NCBI RefSeq assembly: GCF_007559335.1
Contig: NZ_VMBG01000004.1
Span: 90,241 to 154,240, forward strand
Direction: 5' to 3'
DNA from: Rariglobus hedericola
GTDB taxonomy: Bacteria > Verrucomicrobiota > Verrucomicrobiia > Opitutales > Opitutaceae
DNA length: 64,000 nt
A model generated the notes under the pieces. The model was not told the origin of the DNA. It made no database searches and worked only from the letters and a program-made list of their open reading frames with translations. The position numbers were made by a program, and so were the translations under genes. Positions within the stretch are counted from its first letter, which is position 1; each line of letters begins with the position of its first letter. Shown piece after piece: positions 28,440 to 38,400 of the stretch.

Positions 28440-31139
28440 TCAGCCCAGCATCTTGCTGATTTGTTTTCGCAGGGCCTGAAGCGAGAACGGCTTTTGCAGG
28501 AAGCTCACGCGGTCATCCGTCCCGAGTTCGGGCACGGCGCTTTCGTTGTAGCCGCTCATGAGGATGACGGGGAGTTGCGGGGCGAGCACTCGTAGTGCCC
28601 GCAAGGTATCGACGCCGCTCAGACGAGGCATGGTCAGGTCGAGCAGGACGAGCGCGACATCGGATTGGTGGGCTTTGAATAATTCGATGCCTTCGATGCC
28701 GTCGGCGGCGGTGAGGGTCTTGAGTCCAAAGGTGCGAAACATCTGTTCGGCCACCGCGCGGACACCGGTTTCATCGTCGATGAGCAACACTGTGCCGGCG
28801 AGCGGATGTGCGCGGGCTTCGAACGGCTGCCGGCTTTCGCGGACGACTTGCGGCGAGGAAGCCACCGGTAGCAGCAAGGTGAACGTGGAGCCGGCTCCGG
28901 GCGTGCTGGTGACGAGGAGGCTGCCTTGATGGCTGCGCACGATGCCGAGCACGGCGGCCAGGCCGAGTCCGCGGCCGGCAAATTTGGTGGTGAAGAACGG
29001 GTCGAAAATTTTGCTGATGGTTTCGGCACTCATCCCGGTGCCGGTATCGCGAACGCGCAGGCCGGCGAAGTCGCCGGTCCCCGGCGGAGGCGCGAGCACG
29101 GCATGGGCAACCTGGGGGTCGGTGCGGCGCATCGTGCAGGTTTCGACGGTGATGAAACCATCGTGATCGCCGATCGCGTCGGAGGCATTGACCACGAGAT
29201 TCATGATGATCTGGCGGATCTGCGTGGCATCGACTTCGACGTCGGGCACGCCGGGGCGGAATTCGAAATGAAGGCTGGCCCGCTTGCTGATCGAGTGCTC
29301 GAGGAGGGGAGTCGTGTCGCGCACGAGTTTCTCAAGGCTGGCGCGCTCCACGAGGAACCGTCCGCGACCCGCGTAGGCGAGCATCTGCTGGCACAGTTCG
29401 CCGGCACGTTGCGCACCGCATTCAATTTGTTCGAGGTGTTCCTGAACCGCGGTCTGGCGGGGAAGATCGAGCCGGAGAATGCTGGCGTGGCCGACAATCG
29501 TCGTGAGCAGATTGTTGAAATCGTGCGCGATGCCGCCCGCGAGGACACCCAGGCTTTCCAGTTTTTGAGATTCGAGGAGCTTGCGGTCCAAGGCGCTCCG
29601 GTCGGCTTCGGCCTGTTTGCGGCCGGTGATGTCGATCGCGAGACCTTCGATGAACAACAGCTGGCCTTCGCTGGAGTAAATGCCCTGGCCACGGTCGAGC
29701 ACCCATTTGATTTGGCCGTCTTTGTCCCGAAGCCGGTATTCGCTTTCGTAGGCGGCCTGGTGCGCCAAGGCGTTGTCGACCAGCGCACGATGGTTCTCGT
29801 GGTCTTCGACCAAGATCAAGTCGTCGAAACAAATTTTCCCGGAGGTGAAATCATGCGGGGTGTAGCCGATGATCTCGATTGATCCGCGGCTGATGAACGT
29901 GGCGGAGCACGGTTTTTGATGGAGATAGCGATAAGCCATGCCGGGCATCTGTCCGAGCAGGCTGTCGAGCTGACGGCGGCTTTCGCGCAACTCGGCCTCG
30001 GTTGCCTGACGTTTGCCGATGTCGGCTTCGAGCAGTCCCTGTGTGTGGCGCAATTCGGCGGTGCGTTCTCCGACCTGATGTTCGACCAGTTCGGCGCGAC
30101 GGCGCACGCTCAGAAAATAAGCGCCGAGCACGAGCGTGAAGATCAGGCTGCCCGCGAAAACTATGCGAGGTGTGGCGCTGATCTGACTGTCAATCCAGCC
30201 GTTTGTGGGGGTGTAATAACAGTTCCAAGTGCGTCCGCCGATGCTAAGCTGATCGGAGTGCATGATGCCCGGAGGCAGATCGGCGAGGCTTTGCAGCGCG
30301 TGATTGTCGGGATCGCGAACTGCACGGCGGCTGAAGAGAAAAGGGTCCGGTTCATCCGTATGGGTGATGTCCAAAATCAGGGCATCGAGCGCGTAGGCCG
30401 GATAACTGATCCAGGACTGCCCCAGCATGTCATCAATTTTGAATACAATCTGGACGTAGCCGACCAGTTGGTCGGCACCACGCACCGACTGGAAAACCGG
30501 ACAGGCCATGATGATTCCGAAACGCTTCGCGCCGGAGTTTTCCTGCACGAGGCGGATCTTCCGCGTCATGACGAATCCGCGGGTTTTCAGACTGCGATCC
30601 AAGTCGCTGCGCGAAGGGCCGACGGTGAGGTCAAAACCGAGGGCGGGTTCGTTGCCTTCGAGCGGCTCCGTATAAAGAATCGGATTATACACCGGCCGGC
30701 GTGAGGCCGGCACGAGCTGGCCGTCGGCGTTGCGTTCGGTGAAGGCGTAATAAGGGACGATCTCACGCCGGCCCCAGGCTTCGACCTCGGCCCGGCGGGA
30801 ATCGGGAACGACCGGAACCCATTGAAGCGCCTGGATGCCCTGATGGCGGGCGCGGATGTCGCGGGCCGTGGCCAGAAACTCGGACGGGGTGACATCGTCG
30901 GAACTGGCGAAGAGATTGCGCAGGTTATACAGGCACTCTTCGTAACCGTGGATACTCTCGCTGATGAGGGCGTGGCGGACGGCTGCGCGGCGGAAAAATT
31001 CGTTTTCTATACGGCGTTGCTCGGTGTAGTGGGCAAACCGATACAATATCAACGAGGCGGCGAAGCCGGCGAGCAGCACGATGACCAACCCCAACTGCCG
31101 GCGCATGATTTTTTTCCCGGAGGTGAGGTGGGGCTTCAT
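28440..31139 (-). CDS. CHASE-PAS hybrid sensor histidine kinase
   Basis: 899 residues from the ATG at 31139; the frame upstream crosses the glyA terminator and is non-coding. Order: transmembrane helix (about 15-33), periplasmic CHASE domain (about 60-230), second helix (about 320-338), short coiled coil, PAS domain (about 390-505), HisKA with phospho-acceptor His539 in GGIAHDFNNLL, HATPase with VNASDAIGDH and GRGLGLAAVLG, and a C-terminal receiver with phospho-acceptor Asp834 (LLDLTMPR). CHASE domains bind small extracellular ligands such as cytokinin-like compounds. No output regulator gene is adjacent. Confidence 0.92.
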   Translation of the reverse strand: MKPHLTSGKKIMRRQLGLVIVLLAGFAASLILYRFAHYTEQRRIENEFFRRAAVRHALISESIHGYEECLYNLRNLFASSDDVTPSEFLATARDIRARHQGIQALQWVPVVPDSRRAEVEAWGRREIVPYYAFTERNADGQLVPASRRPVYNPILYTEPLEGNEPALGFDLTVGPSRSDLDRSLKTRGFVMTRKIRLVQENSGAKRFGIIMACPVFQSVRGADQLVGYVQIVFKIDDMLGQSWISYPAYALDALILDITHTDEPDPFLFSRRAVRDPDNHALQSLADLPPGIMHSDQLSIGGRTWNCYYTPTNGWIDSQISATPRIVFAGSLIFTLVLGAYFLSVRRRAELVEHQVGERTAELRHTQGLLEADIGKRQATEAELRESRRQLDSLLGQMPGMAYRYLHQKPCSATFISRGSIEIIGYTPHDFTSGKICFDDLILVEDHENHRALVDNALAHQAAYESEYRLRDKDGQIKWVLDRGQGIYSSEGQLLFIEGLAIDITGRKQAEADRSALDRKLLESQKLESLGVLAGGIAHDFNNLLTTIVGHASILRLDLPRQTAVQEHLEQIECGAQRAGELCQQMLAYAGRGRFLVERASLEKLVRDTTPLLEHSISKRASLHFEFRPGVPDVEVDATQIRQIIMNLVVNASDAIGDHDGFITVETCTMRRTDPQVAHAVLAPPPGTGDFAGLRVRDTGTGMSAETISKIFDPFFTTKFAGRGLGLAAVLGIVRSHQGSLLVTSTPGAGSTFTLLLPVASSPQVVRESRQPFEARAHPLAGTVLLIDDETGVRAVAEQMFRTFGLKTLTAADGIEGIELFKAHQSDVALVLLDLTMPRLSGVDTLRALRVLAPQLPVILMSGYNESAVPELGTDDRVSFLQKPFSLQALRKQISKMLG

Positions 31140-31197
31140 AGTCACAACTTCCAAGCTGCAAGCATGTTGCACGCGGGTGGTGGCGCGAGGTTGTTTT

Positions 31198-31240
31198 TCG
31201 AAAAAAAAGCCCGCCTCGGGCATGCGAGGCGGGCTTGTGA
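31198..31240 (-). terminator. Terminator after glyA
   Basis: AAGCCCGCCTCG and CGAGGCGGGCTT arms form a 12-bp stem; on the minus strand a run of eight T follows. Confidence 0.92.
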
Positions 31241-31278
31241 TGACGCTCAAGAGCGTGAGCGGTCGTTGAGGTTTATAC

Positions 31279-32547
31279 TCAGAGCTTGTAGGGCAGCGGG
31301 TATTTGGCGGCGAGTTTGGCGGCGCGCTCCTTGGCGGAGGCGAGGGCGGCGGTTTCGCCGTCGGTGCCGATGGCCTTGAGAACGGTGTCGATGGCGGTCG
31401 CGATTTCGTCCATGTCGGATTCAACCAAACCACGCGAAGTGATCGCCGGCGTGCCGATGCGGAGACCGGAAGCCTGGAAAGGCGAGCGGGTCTCGAAGGG
31501 CACGGTGTTTTTGTTGAGCGTGATGTGCGCGAGATCGAGGGTCTCCTGGGCTTTCTTCGCGGTCAGTTCGGGGAGGTTGTGGCGAAGATCGATCATGAAG
31601 AGGTGGTTGTCGGTGCCACCGGAGACGAGCTTGTAGCCGCGGGCGACGAACGCCTTGGCGAGGGCCTGGGAGTTTTTCACGACCTGCTGCGCGTAGGTCT
31701 TGAAATCGGGCTTGAGGGCCTCGGCGAAACACACGGCCTTGGCGGCGATGACATGCATGAGCGGACCGCCCTGGCCGCCGGGGAACATGGCGGAGTCAAT
31801 GGCTTTGGCGTGCGCGGCTTTGCACATGATGAGACCGCCGCGGGGGCCGCGCAGGGTTTTGTGCGTGGTGGTCGTGACGAAGTCGGCGTGCGGGAAAGGC
31901 GACGGGTGGACGCCCGCGGCGACGAGACCGGCGATGTGCGCGATGTCGGCGAAAAGGAGCGCGCCGACGGAGCGGGCAATCTCACCCATGCGGGCGAAGT
32001 CGATGACGCGGGAGTAGGCGGAAGCGCCGACGGTGATCATGGCGGGCTTCTCGCGCTCGGCGATGGCGGCGAGTTCTTCGTAGTCGATCAGGCCGGTGTC
32101 TTCGCGGACGCCGTATTGGACGAAGTTGTATTGTTTGCCGGAGAAGTTGGCGGGGTTGCCGTGGGTGAGGTGGCCGCCGTGCGAGAGATTCATGCCGAGG
32201 ATCTTCGCGCCGAGGGGCAGGCAGGACGTGTAAACAGCGAAGTTGGCCTGCGAACCGGAGTGCGGCTGGACGTTGGCGTGTTCGGCACCGAACAGGGCTT
32301 TGGCGCGGTCGATGGCGAGGGTTTCGATCTTATCGACGAATTCGCAACCGCCATACCAACGCTTCGCGGGGTAACCCTCGGCGTATTTGTTGGTGAGCAC
32401 GCTGCCCTGGGCCTCCATGACGGCCGGGTAGGTGAAATTCTCGGAGGCGATGAGCTCGATGTGGCTCTGCTGGCGGGCGAACTCGGACGAGAGGGCCGAG
32501 TAGATTTCAGGATCGAGGGTGCGGAGCGGCGTGGCGTTGATCGACAT
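31279..32547 (-). CDS. glyA: Serine hydroxymethyltransferase
   Basis: 422 residues from the ATG at 32547 (upstream frame is non-coding leader). It converts serine and tetrahydrofolate to glycine and methylene-THF with PLP. Seen: [27 protein letters not shown], the PLP-lysine motif [14 protein letters not shown] and [13 protein letters not shown]. The leader between 32548 and 32851 carries two TTTGTAAC palindromes that may regulate it. Confidence 0.98.
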   Translation of the reverse strand: MSINATPLRTLDPEIYSALSSEFARQQSHIELIASENFTYPAVMEAQGSVLTNKYAEGYPAKRWYGGCEFVDKIETLAIDRAKALFGAEHANVQPHSGSQANFAVYTSCLPLGAKILGMNLSHGGHLTHGNPANFSGKQYNFVQYGVREDTGLIDYEELAAIAEREKPAMITVGASAYSRVIDFARMGEIARSVGALLFADIAHIAGLVAAGVHPSPFPHADFVTTTTHKTLRGPRGGLIMCKAAHAKAIDSAMFPGGQGGPLMHVIAAKAVCFAEALKPDFKTYAQQVVKNSQALAKAFVARGYKLVSGGTDNHLFMIDLRHNLPELTAKKAQETLDLAHITLNKNTVPFETRSPFQASGLRIGTPAITSRGLVESDMDEIATAIDTVLKAIGTDGETAALASAKERAAKLAAKYPLPYKL

Positions 32548-32667
32548 GGTGAAGTGAAATTTGGAAAGGAAGAGTCGGAAGGGCAAACGGCGCGGGGACA
32601 AACCGAAAAACGACCGACCCCCTCTGAGCACCGCGCAATAAAGCCGTCGGATCATGAATGGATCACG

Positions 32668-32690
32668 TTTGTAACTTATTAAGTTACAAA
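32668..32690. promoter_or_regulatory. Palindrome TTTGTAACTTA-T-TAAGTTACAAA
   Basis: Perfect 11-bp arms around a single central T. Centre 67 bases from the centre of a second, related palindrome. Candidate operator for a dimeric regulator of glyA, or a hairpin element. Confidence 0.6.
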
Positions 32691-32733
32691 TTCGATTTTT
32701 TTATAACCAACTGCCGATGAATGGTAAATCGGT

Positions 32734-32758
32734 ATTTGTAACCTATTAGGTTACAAAT
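32734..32758. promoter_or_regulatory. Palindrome ATTTGTAACCTA-T-TAGGTTACAAAT
   Basis: Perfect 12-bp arms around one central T. It differs from the palindrome at 32668 by symmetric changes in both arms (CTTA/TAAG against CCTA/TAGG), so symmetry has been kept. Confidence 0.6.
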
Positions 32759-32851
32759 GGGATTGCCGGATTACCTGTCGAAAACCGAAAGCAGGGCTGC
32801 GAGGCTGCTAGGCGGTGGGGGCGAAGGGACCGTGAAAGCGCGAAGAATTCC

Positions 32852-33334
32852 TTATTGGGCGGTCTGCGACTTGAGGAACTCCATCAGCGAGGGGATGGCT
32901 TCGACCATTTCGTCGCGGCAGGCTTCGTATTCGTTGAGGGGGCCACCGTAGGGGTCGCCGATTTCTTTGTCGGCGGCGCGGGGCATGAACTCACGGAAAA
33001 GATAAACATTCCGCGGGACGGGATTGAAGCTGATCTGAATCATGGCCCGGTGGCTTTCAGTCATGCAGAGAACCACCACGGCTTCATCCAAGAGCTGCTT
33101 GGTAAGAGGCTGGCTCTTGTGGGCTTTGATATCGAGACCGACTTTTTTCAGCGCGACGACGGAGTTTTCCGAGACGCGGTCACCGGAGCGGGCGGCCACG
33201 CCGGCCGAGACGATCTTCAATGATTTCAACGGCTCGGGCTGCGCACTGAGCGCATGGCGGAGGAGCGCCTCGGCCATCGGGCTGCGACAGATGTTGGCGG
33301 TGCAAACAGTGACGATGGTTCCGGGCTTGGCCAT
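32852..33334 (-). CDS. Low-molecular-weight protein tyrosine phosphatase
   Basis: 160 residues. The N-terminal active-site loop CTANICRS (CX5R) and the C-terminal DPYGG aspartate loop define the family. The position that is Thr in the arginine phosphatase YwlE is Ile here, which favours phosphotyrosine activity. Family members often control exopolysaccharide tyrosine kinases; none is nearby. The stop lies at 32852. Confidence 0.92.
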   Translation of the reverse strand: MAKPGTIVTVCTANICRSPMAEALLRHALSAQPEPLKSLKIVSAGVAARSGDRVSENSVVALKKVGLDIKAHKSQPLTKQLLDEAVVVLCMTESHRAMIQISFNPVPRNVYLFREFMPRAADKEIGDPYGGPLNEYEACRDEMVEAIPSLMEFLKSQTAQ

Positions 33335-33387
33335 ACGAGCGATGAGTTGAAGGGATAACGTTTGAGTGGAAAGGCAACCGTCGAGGT

Positions 33388-34020
33388 CTACAGTTGCTTG
33401 AGTGCGACGAGGCCGCGGTGGATTTGCACGGCGCGTTGCAGCACGGCATCAACCGGGAGCGGCTTGGGCTTGTCGGCGGTCTCGGAAGCACTTGCGGATT
33501 TAACGGCTTCTGCTGGGGCGGGAGTCTCGACGCCGGTTTCGTGCTCGTGGATCAAAGTGGCTTCGTCGAAACGCGATTTGTTGACGTTTTCGAGGACGAG
33601 CTTCGCGGGCGAAGTGTCGGCGACCAAGGCGTCGAAGGCGCGTTTGTCGGCCTCGGCAGTAGTGGTTACGATGATGTCGGTTTTGTAGTCGGCCGAGGCG
33701 CGTCCGATCGTGATGCAGCCGGGAATCGTGACGCTGAGTTCGTTGCGGGCGGCGCCGGAGGTTTCTGGCGAGAGGAGGACCAGCACGATGCGTTTCGGAT
33801 GGGTGCGAAACCCTTTCACGCCGGACAACGTGGCCGCTGCGGTCTTGGTGCTGGCGTAGCGGAGATCGAGAACGACCGAGCCCGTTTCCAAGGCTTTGGC
33901 GAACGTCGCACTATCGGCGGCACCGGCGCGCAGGTAATCGAGGCCGGGCGATAATTCCACGGCTCGCGCGGAAACGACGAGCGCGAGAGCAAAAACGAGG
34001 AAGTAGCCGAGGCGTTTCAT
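33388..34020 (-). CDS. Exported hypothetical protein
   Basis: 210 residues from the ATG at 34020, which starts a clear signal peptide (MKRLGYFLVFALALVVSARA). The mature part is a small alpha/beta domain (GSVVLDLRYA, KRIVLVLLSPETSG, DIIVTTTAEADKRAFDALV), reminiscent of a Rossmann-like fold, followed by a Glu/Ala/Pro/Lys-rich tail and a final helix. No family recognised. Its ATG overlaps the purD stop by four bases, so it is translated together with purD, although no functional link is obvious. Confidence 0.65.
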   Translation of the reverse strand: MKRLGYFLVFALALVVSARAVELSPGLDYLRAGAADSATFAKALETGSVVLDLRYASTKTAAATLSGVKGFRTHPKRIVLVLLSPETSGAARNELSVTIPGCITIGRASADYKTDIIVTTTAEADKRAFDALVADTSPAKLVLENVNKSRFDEATLIHEHETGVETPAPAEAVKSASASETADKPKPLPVDAVLQRAVQIHRGLVALKQL

Positions 34021-35324
34021 CGACGATTGAGTTGTTTCGCGCCGATGTCGCGCCGGTAAACTTTGCTGGTGCATTCGATCTGTTCGCAAGCGGCGTAGGC
34101 GGCGTCGGCTGCGGCGCGCAACGTCGGGGCGACTGCGGTGACTCCGAGGACGCGTCCACCGGCGGTGACGACTTCACCGGCGGCGTTTTTGGCGGTGCCG
34201 GCGTGGATGATCTGGACGTTGTCGGCCAGCTTGGCGGGGAAACGAATCACGTCACCCTTGGCGTAGGCGTCAGGATAACCCTTGGCGGCGATCACCACGC
34301 AGATGGCGTGCTCGGGTTTGATGGCGAAGCGGATGCCGGCGAGCGTTCCCTTGGCGGCGGCCCAGAGCAGGGCGAGGACATCGGTGTCGAGACGGGGGAT
34401 AACGACCTGGGTCTCGGGATCGCCGAACCGGGTGTTGTATTCGAGCACGCTCGGGCCGGTGGGGGTGAGCATGATGCCGATGAAAAGCGTGCCGCGGAAA
34501 TCGATGCCTTCGTCGGCGATAGCATCGACGGAAGGTTTAACGATCTCGCGTTCGATCTGGGCGAGGAGTGCGGGGGTAACGACGTCGGCGGGAGAATAGG
34601 TGCCCATGCCGCCGGTGTTGGGGCCGGTATCCCCGTCGCCAATACGTTTGTGGTCCTGCGAAGTCGGGAGGATGATGTAATCGCGGCCGGAGGTAACGAC
34701 GAGGATGGAGGTTTCTTCGCCGGTCATGCAGTCTTCGACGAGGATCTGGCTGCCGGCGGAACCGAATTTATTGCCGGCGAGCATGTCGAGCACGGCAGCC
34801 TCGGCTTCGGCGAGGGTTTGCGCGACGATCACGCCTTTGCCGGCGGCGAGACCGTCGGCTTTGATGACAATGGGCGCGCCGCGCTGGCGGACGTAGGCGA
34901 GGGCGGGTTCGATCTCGGTGAAGATGCCCGAGGCCGCGGTCGGGATGCCGTATTTGAGCAGGATCTGCTTGGTGAAAACCTTGGAGGCTTCGAGACGGGC
35001 GCCGTCGGCTTTCGGGCCGTAGGCAGGAATGCCGATTTTGTTGAGGGCATCGACGAGGCCGAGTGAAAGCGGAACCTCGGGGCCGACGATGACGAAGTCG
35101 ATTTTTTCGCGTTGGGCGAGAGCGACCAGACCGTTGATGTCATCGGCTGCGACGGGGAACGTCTGAACATCAGCCGAGATGCCGGCGTTGCCGGGTGCGG
35201 CGATCACGCGCGGTTTCGCGGGCGAGGCGAGCACGGCTTTGACGAGCGTATGCTCGCGACCGCCGGCACCGACGATGAGGACGTTCTGAGGGAGTGAGGT
35301 GGGCGCAGAGGATGCGGAAGACAC
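34017..35324 (-). CDS. purD: Phosphoribosylamine-glycine ligase
   Basis: 435 residues. It makes GAR from phosphoribosylamine, glycine and ATP, the second step of purine synthesis. N-terminal NVLIVGAGGREHTL motif, ATP-grasp core (VIKADGLAAGKGVIVA), and the conserved GDGDTGPNTGGMG and LEYNTRFGDPETQ blocks. An N-terminal Ser/Ala-rich stretch of about ten residues precedes the conserved start. Followed by the exported hypothetical gene with ATGA overlap. Confidence 0.97.
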   Translation of the reverse strand: MSSASSAPTSLPQNVLIVGAGGREHTLVKAVLASPAKPRVIAAPGNAGISADVQTFPVAADDINGLVALAQREKIDFVIVGPEVPLSLGLVDALNKIGIPAYGPKADGARLEASKVFTKQILLKYGIPTAASGIFTEIEPALAYVRQRGAPIVIKADGLAAGKGVIVAQTLAEAEAAVLDMLAGNKFGSAGSQILVEDCMTGEETSILVVTSGRDYIILPTSQDHKRIGDGDTGPNTGGMGTYSPADVVTPALLAQIEREIVKPSVDAIADEGIDFRGTLFIGIMLTPTGPSVLEYNTRFGDPETQVVIPRLDTDVLALLWAAAKGTLAGIRFAIKPEHAICVVIAAKGYPDAYAKGDVIRFPAKLADNVQIIHAGTAKNAAGEVVTAGGRVLGVTAVAPTLRAAADAAYAACEQIECTSKVYRRDIGAKQLNRR

Positions 35325-35370
35325 GACGGAAAAGGAGAACGAGTAAGCGGACGAGAACGAGAACGATTTT

Positions 35371-37296
35371 TTAGAGGACCTGCAGGGTCTTGCGATAGAA
35401 GGCCACGACCTCGTCGGGATCGTCGGTGAACAGGATGTATTCGATCACCCAGGCGGGCATGCGTTTCGATTGAACCATGACTTCGAGTTGTTGGCGCAGA
35501 TCGGCCCAGTAGGTGGAGTTGAAAAACACGTAGGGCACGCGCGGACGGATGCCGAGCTTGAGGTTGCATAGCTCGATACCGATCTCCTCAAGCGTGCCGA
35601 CGCCACCGACGTTGAAGACGCAAAAATCGGCGACCTCGAACCATTTTTGACGATAGTGGCGGGCGGTTTCCTGGAAGGTGTTGAAGAAATCCACGCCGAG
35701 TTCCGGAGGCTGGGCTTCGAGTTCAAGGAAGCACGCGCCGGTGAGCGCGCCCTTGTTGCGGGCCTGATCGGTCGCGAGGCGCATGACGCCGCCGCCGCCG
35801 CCGGTGAGCACACCGACGTTGGGTCCGATGAAGCCGGTGAGTTTATCGATGAGGCCGGAGATGCGGTCGGTGTCGGCTTTTTCGAGGCCCACGGCGGAAC
35901 CGTAGAAGGCGAGGATGGTGGACTCCTGGAATACGCGGCGCAGTTCTTCGCGCACGAAGAAGCCATGGCTCTTTTTATACGTGTGGCGGTAGAGATCCTT
36001 CATCGCGACGTTGAACCAGTAAACGTCGATGCCGAGGTCATGGTAACTTTCGAGACGGCCATGGGCGTTGTTCGAAAGGAAAAAACCGTGGGTGCGCGAG
36101 GGCTGGCGGAAAATAATGCGACGTAGCTTCAACTCGGGCAGACGCGTAAGCAGTTCGATGTGTTCGAGCAGATTCGGGAAGTAGTCGATGAGCAGCGTAT
36201 CGGCGCCCGCGGGCGCGGCGGCCAAGGACTCGACCATGGTGCGGTAACCACATTTCTGGAGCAGGGTGGCCTTGGTGACGGTGCGTCCCGTGGTGTTCAG
36301 CAAAAGACTGAAGTTTTCCATCGATGCGCTCTGGCCCTTCACGGTGATGCGAGTGCGGGGGCGGGCGGCGGGATTGGTCTTTGGCGGGTTCGCGTCGATG
36401 CACTCGAACAGATCGGTCGCGGTGGTCAGCAGACGCGTGCGGCGGCGGCGGAGGGATTTGAACTCGGGGTCGTCGGGCGTGTTGCCCGCGATGGCCGAAG
36501 GCGGGGCGCGAAAAATTTCCACCGACACCATGGGATTCACCACCGGCTGGGTGCCCGTGTTGTAGATTTCCAGCATGATGTTCGTGCCGAAAGTCTTGAT
36601 CGGATCGAGCAGCACGGCGCTCGTGTGGATGCCGAAATTGCCTTCGCCGCGGTTGAGCAAGACGTAGTGCTCTTTTAGATACATCGAGCAGCTGGTGAGG
36701 ACGCCGGAGCTGGGCTCGATCGTGAGCAGGTGGGTGTCGTGGCGCACCTGGACCTTGTCGAGGTAGTTGCGGCCGGCTTCGCCGCTGGTGAGGCGCTCGA
36801 AGTCATTCTGTTTCAGGCGCGGGTTGAGCGTGTAGCGGACGTGGTGCGGCGTCAGGAAAACGCGGCCGAGGCGGTCGATGCTGATCGTGTTGGGCAGCTT
36901 GAGACGGTTGGTCTGCACGGCCTCCCAGATTTCGGCAGTTGAAAGCTTGGCCTTTTCGGGGGCGTAGAACAGGCGGCCGACGGGCGTGCCGGGGCGGAGG
37001 AGCTTGGCCCAGTAACCGGCATTGGGAAAACTGTCGTCGTAGAGAAAAGCCTCGGCGGTGACCACAAAGCGTCCGGCTTCGATGCTCACCGGTTTAATGG
37101 TGAACATCTCGATGCCGATGCGGGCGAGGGTGCTGCGTTCCGTGAAATTGAGCAGGGCCGTGCGGGTTTTGAAAAAGTCGAGTTCGGCCGGTGTGCGGGG
37201 CGAGAATGCCAGCTTAAGTTTTACGGTGCGGGCGTCCTTTTTCTTGATCGTGAGGATCTCGCCGTCCTGGCTCGTCCAAAATTGGTCTGAATGCAT
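35371..37296 (-). CDS. Large protein with C-terminal LOG-like Rossmann domain
   Basis: 641 residues from the ATG at 37296 (start uncertain; the frame runs further upstream). Residues about 1-380 are unrecognised and look mostly beta and soluble. From about residue 400 it has a LOG/TIGR00730-type fold: AFYGSAVG, GVLTGGGGGVMRLATDQA and FNVGGVGTLEEIGIEL, the last replacing the usual PGGxGTxEE with VGG. LOG proteins release the base from nucleoside monophosphates. The loss of the Pro and the large N-terminal fusion are unusual. No operon partners; purD lies 46 bases downstream. Confidence 0.7.
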   Translation of the reverse strand: MHSDQFWTSQDGEILTIKKKDARTVKLKLAFSPRTPAELDFFKTRTALLNFTERSTLARIGIEMFTIKPVSIEAGRFVVTAEAFLYDDSFPNAGYWAKLLRPGTPVGRLFYAPEKAKLSTAEIWEAVQTNRLKLPNTISIDRLGRVFLTPHHVRYTLNPRLKQNDFERLTSGEAGRNYLDKVQVRHDTHLLTIEPSSGVLTSCSMYLKEHYVLLNRGEGNFGIHTSAVLLDPIKTFGTNIMLEIYNTGTQPVVNPMVSVEIFRAPPSAIAGNTPDDPEFKSLRRRRTRLLTTATDLFECIDANPPKTNPAARPRTRITVKGQSASMENFSLLLNTTGRTVTKATLLQKCGYRTMVESLAAAPAGADTLLIDYFPNLLEHIELLTRLPELKLRRIIFRQPSRTHGFFLSNNAHGRLESYHDLGIDVYWFNVAMKDLYRHTYKKSHGFFVREELRRVFQESTILAFYGSAVGLEKADTDRISGLIDKLTGFIGPNVGVLTGGGGGVMRLATDQARNKGALTGACFLELEAQPPELGVDFFNTFQETARHYRQKWFEVADFCVFNVGGVGTLEEIGIELCNLKLGIRPRVPYVFFNSTYWADLRQQLEVMVQSKRMPAWVIEYILFTDDPDEVVAFYRKTLQVL

Positions 37297-37443
37297 GAGG
37301 TGGATTGGGGCTGAATAAATCCGCATGGGGCGTCTGATACAAGTAACGAGTAAGAAGTTGCCAAGGGACTGCGGTGCAGGCAGGAAACTTTTCTTTTCAC
37401 GGCACAAAAACCAATACGCCGTTTCTAGTCTCACCTCCAACCC

Positions 37444-38259
37444 ATGAAACTCACCTCTACGTTCAAGGCTGCATTGCTTGCCTTCGGCACTGTTGCCGCG
37501 GTCACCGCCCAGGATACTCCCAAGGCTGTCGAGACGACCCCTGTCGCCGCTGCCGCTCCCAAATTCACCGAGCCCCAGTTGCTCGAAACCTTCGGCTGGT
37601 TCGTAGGCCGTCGCATGGGCCTGAGTGAACTCGGTTTCACCCCCGAGCAGACCGCCGCCATCATCAAGGGCATCCAGTCGTCGGCCACGGGCGCCGAAGC
37701 TCCTTACAAGATCGATGAAATCGGGCCCGAGCTCGATAAATTCATGCAGGCCAAACAGGCCGACTACACCGCCAAGCAGCGCACCAAGAGCGATGCCGCC
37801 AGCGCGAAGTTCTTCGCCGACATCAAGGAAAAGAAGGGCATCAAGTCCCTGACGGTTGATACCGCCAGCGGCCCGGCCACGCTTTATTACGAAATCCTCA
37901 AGGAAGGTTCCGGCGAATATCCGAAGGCCTCCAACGTCGTGAAAGTTCACTACACCGGCACGCTGGTGGACGGCACGGTGTTTGACAGCTCTGTCGAGCG
38001 CGGCGAACCCATCGAGTTCCCTCTCGGCGGCGTGATCAAGGGTTGGACCGAGGGCGTGCAGAAGATCAACAAGGGTGGTAAGATCAAACTCTACATCCCT
38101 TACCAGCTCGCCTATGGCGAAGAGGGTCGTCCTCCGACCATTCCTCCGGCCTCCACGCTGGTGTTCGAAGTCGAGCTCCTTGATTTCAAGGATGCTCCTT
38201 CCGCTCCGGCCGAGGCTGCTCCCGCCGCCGAGGCTCCGGCTTCGACCAACGGCATGTAA
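37444..38259 (+). CDS. FKBP-type peptidyl-prolyl isomerase, exported
   Basis: 271 residues. Signal peptide (residues 1-22), an FKBP_N dimerisation segment (about 40-130, helical, charged), then an FKBP domain with [35 protein letters not shown] and IPYQLAYGE, ending in [11 protein letters not shown] Pro/Ala-rich tail follows. It resembles Mip/FkpA periplasmic chaperone-isomerases. Single gene with its own terminator. Confidence 0.94.
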   Translation: MKLTSTFKAALLAFGTVAAVTAQDTPKAVETTPVAAAAPKFTEPQLLETFGWFVGRRMGLSELGFTPEQTAAIIKGIQSSATGAEAPYKIDEIGPELDKFMQAKQADYTAKQRTKSDAASAKFFADIKEKKGIKSLTVDTASGPATLYYEILKEGSGEYPKASNVVKVHYTGTLVDGTVFDSSVERGEPIEFPLGGVIKGWTEGVQKINKGGKIKLYIPYQLAYGEEGRPPTIPPASTLVFEVELLDFKDAPSAPAEAAPAAEAPASTNGM

Positions 38260-38301
38260 TTGGCCAAACGCGGCGGCAACGCCGTGCCTTTGCTGAAGAT
38301 C

Positions 38302-38332
38302 AGCCCTCCGCCGAAAGGCGGAGGGCTTTTTG
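38302..38332 (+). terminator. Terminator after the FKBP gene
   Basis: GCCCTCCGCC-GAAA-GGCGGAGGGC followed by five T; a stable tetraloop hairpin. Confidence 0.95.
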
Positions 38333-38400
38333 TTACGCTCCTGTCACGCCGGCGAATCGGCTCGCTCACGCCGGCCGCTCCGTTTCGATCCTGATTTTTC

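Larger units (their letters stand above)
32548..32851. other. 304-base intergenic region with two operator-like palindromes
   Basis: It lies between the glyA start and the end of the phosphatase gene, both on the minus strand. The only structure seen is the two related palindromes at 32668 and 32734, with an AT-rich stretch between them; no ORF or RNA gene recognised. Confidence 0.7.
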
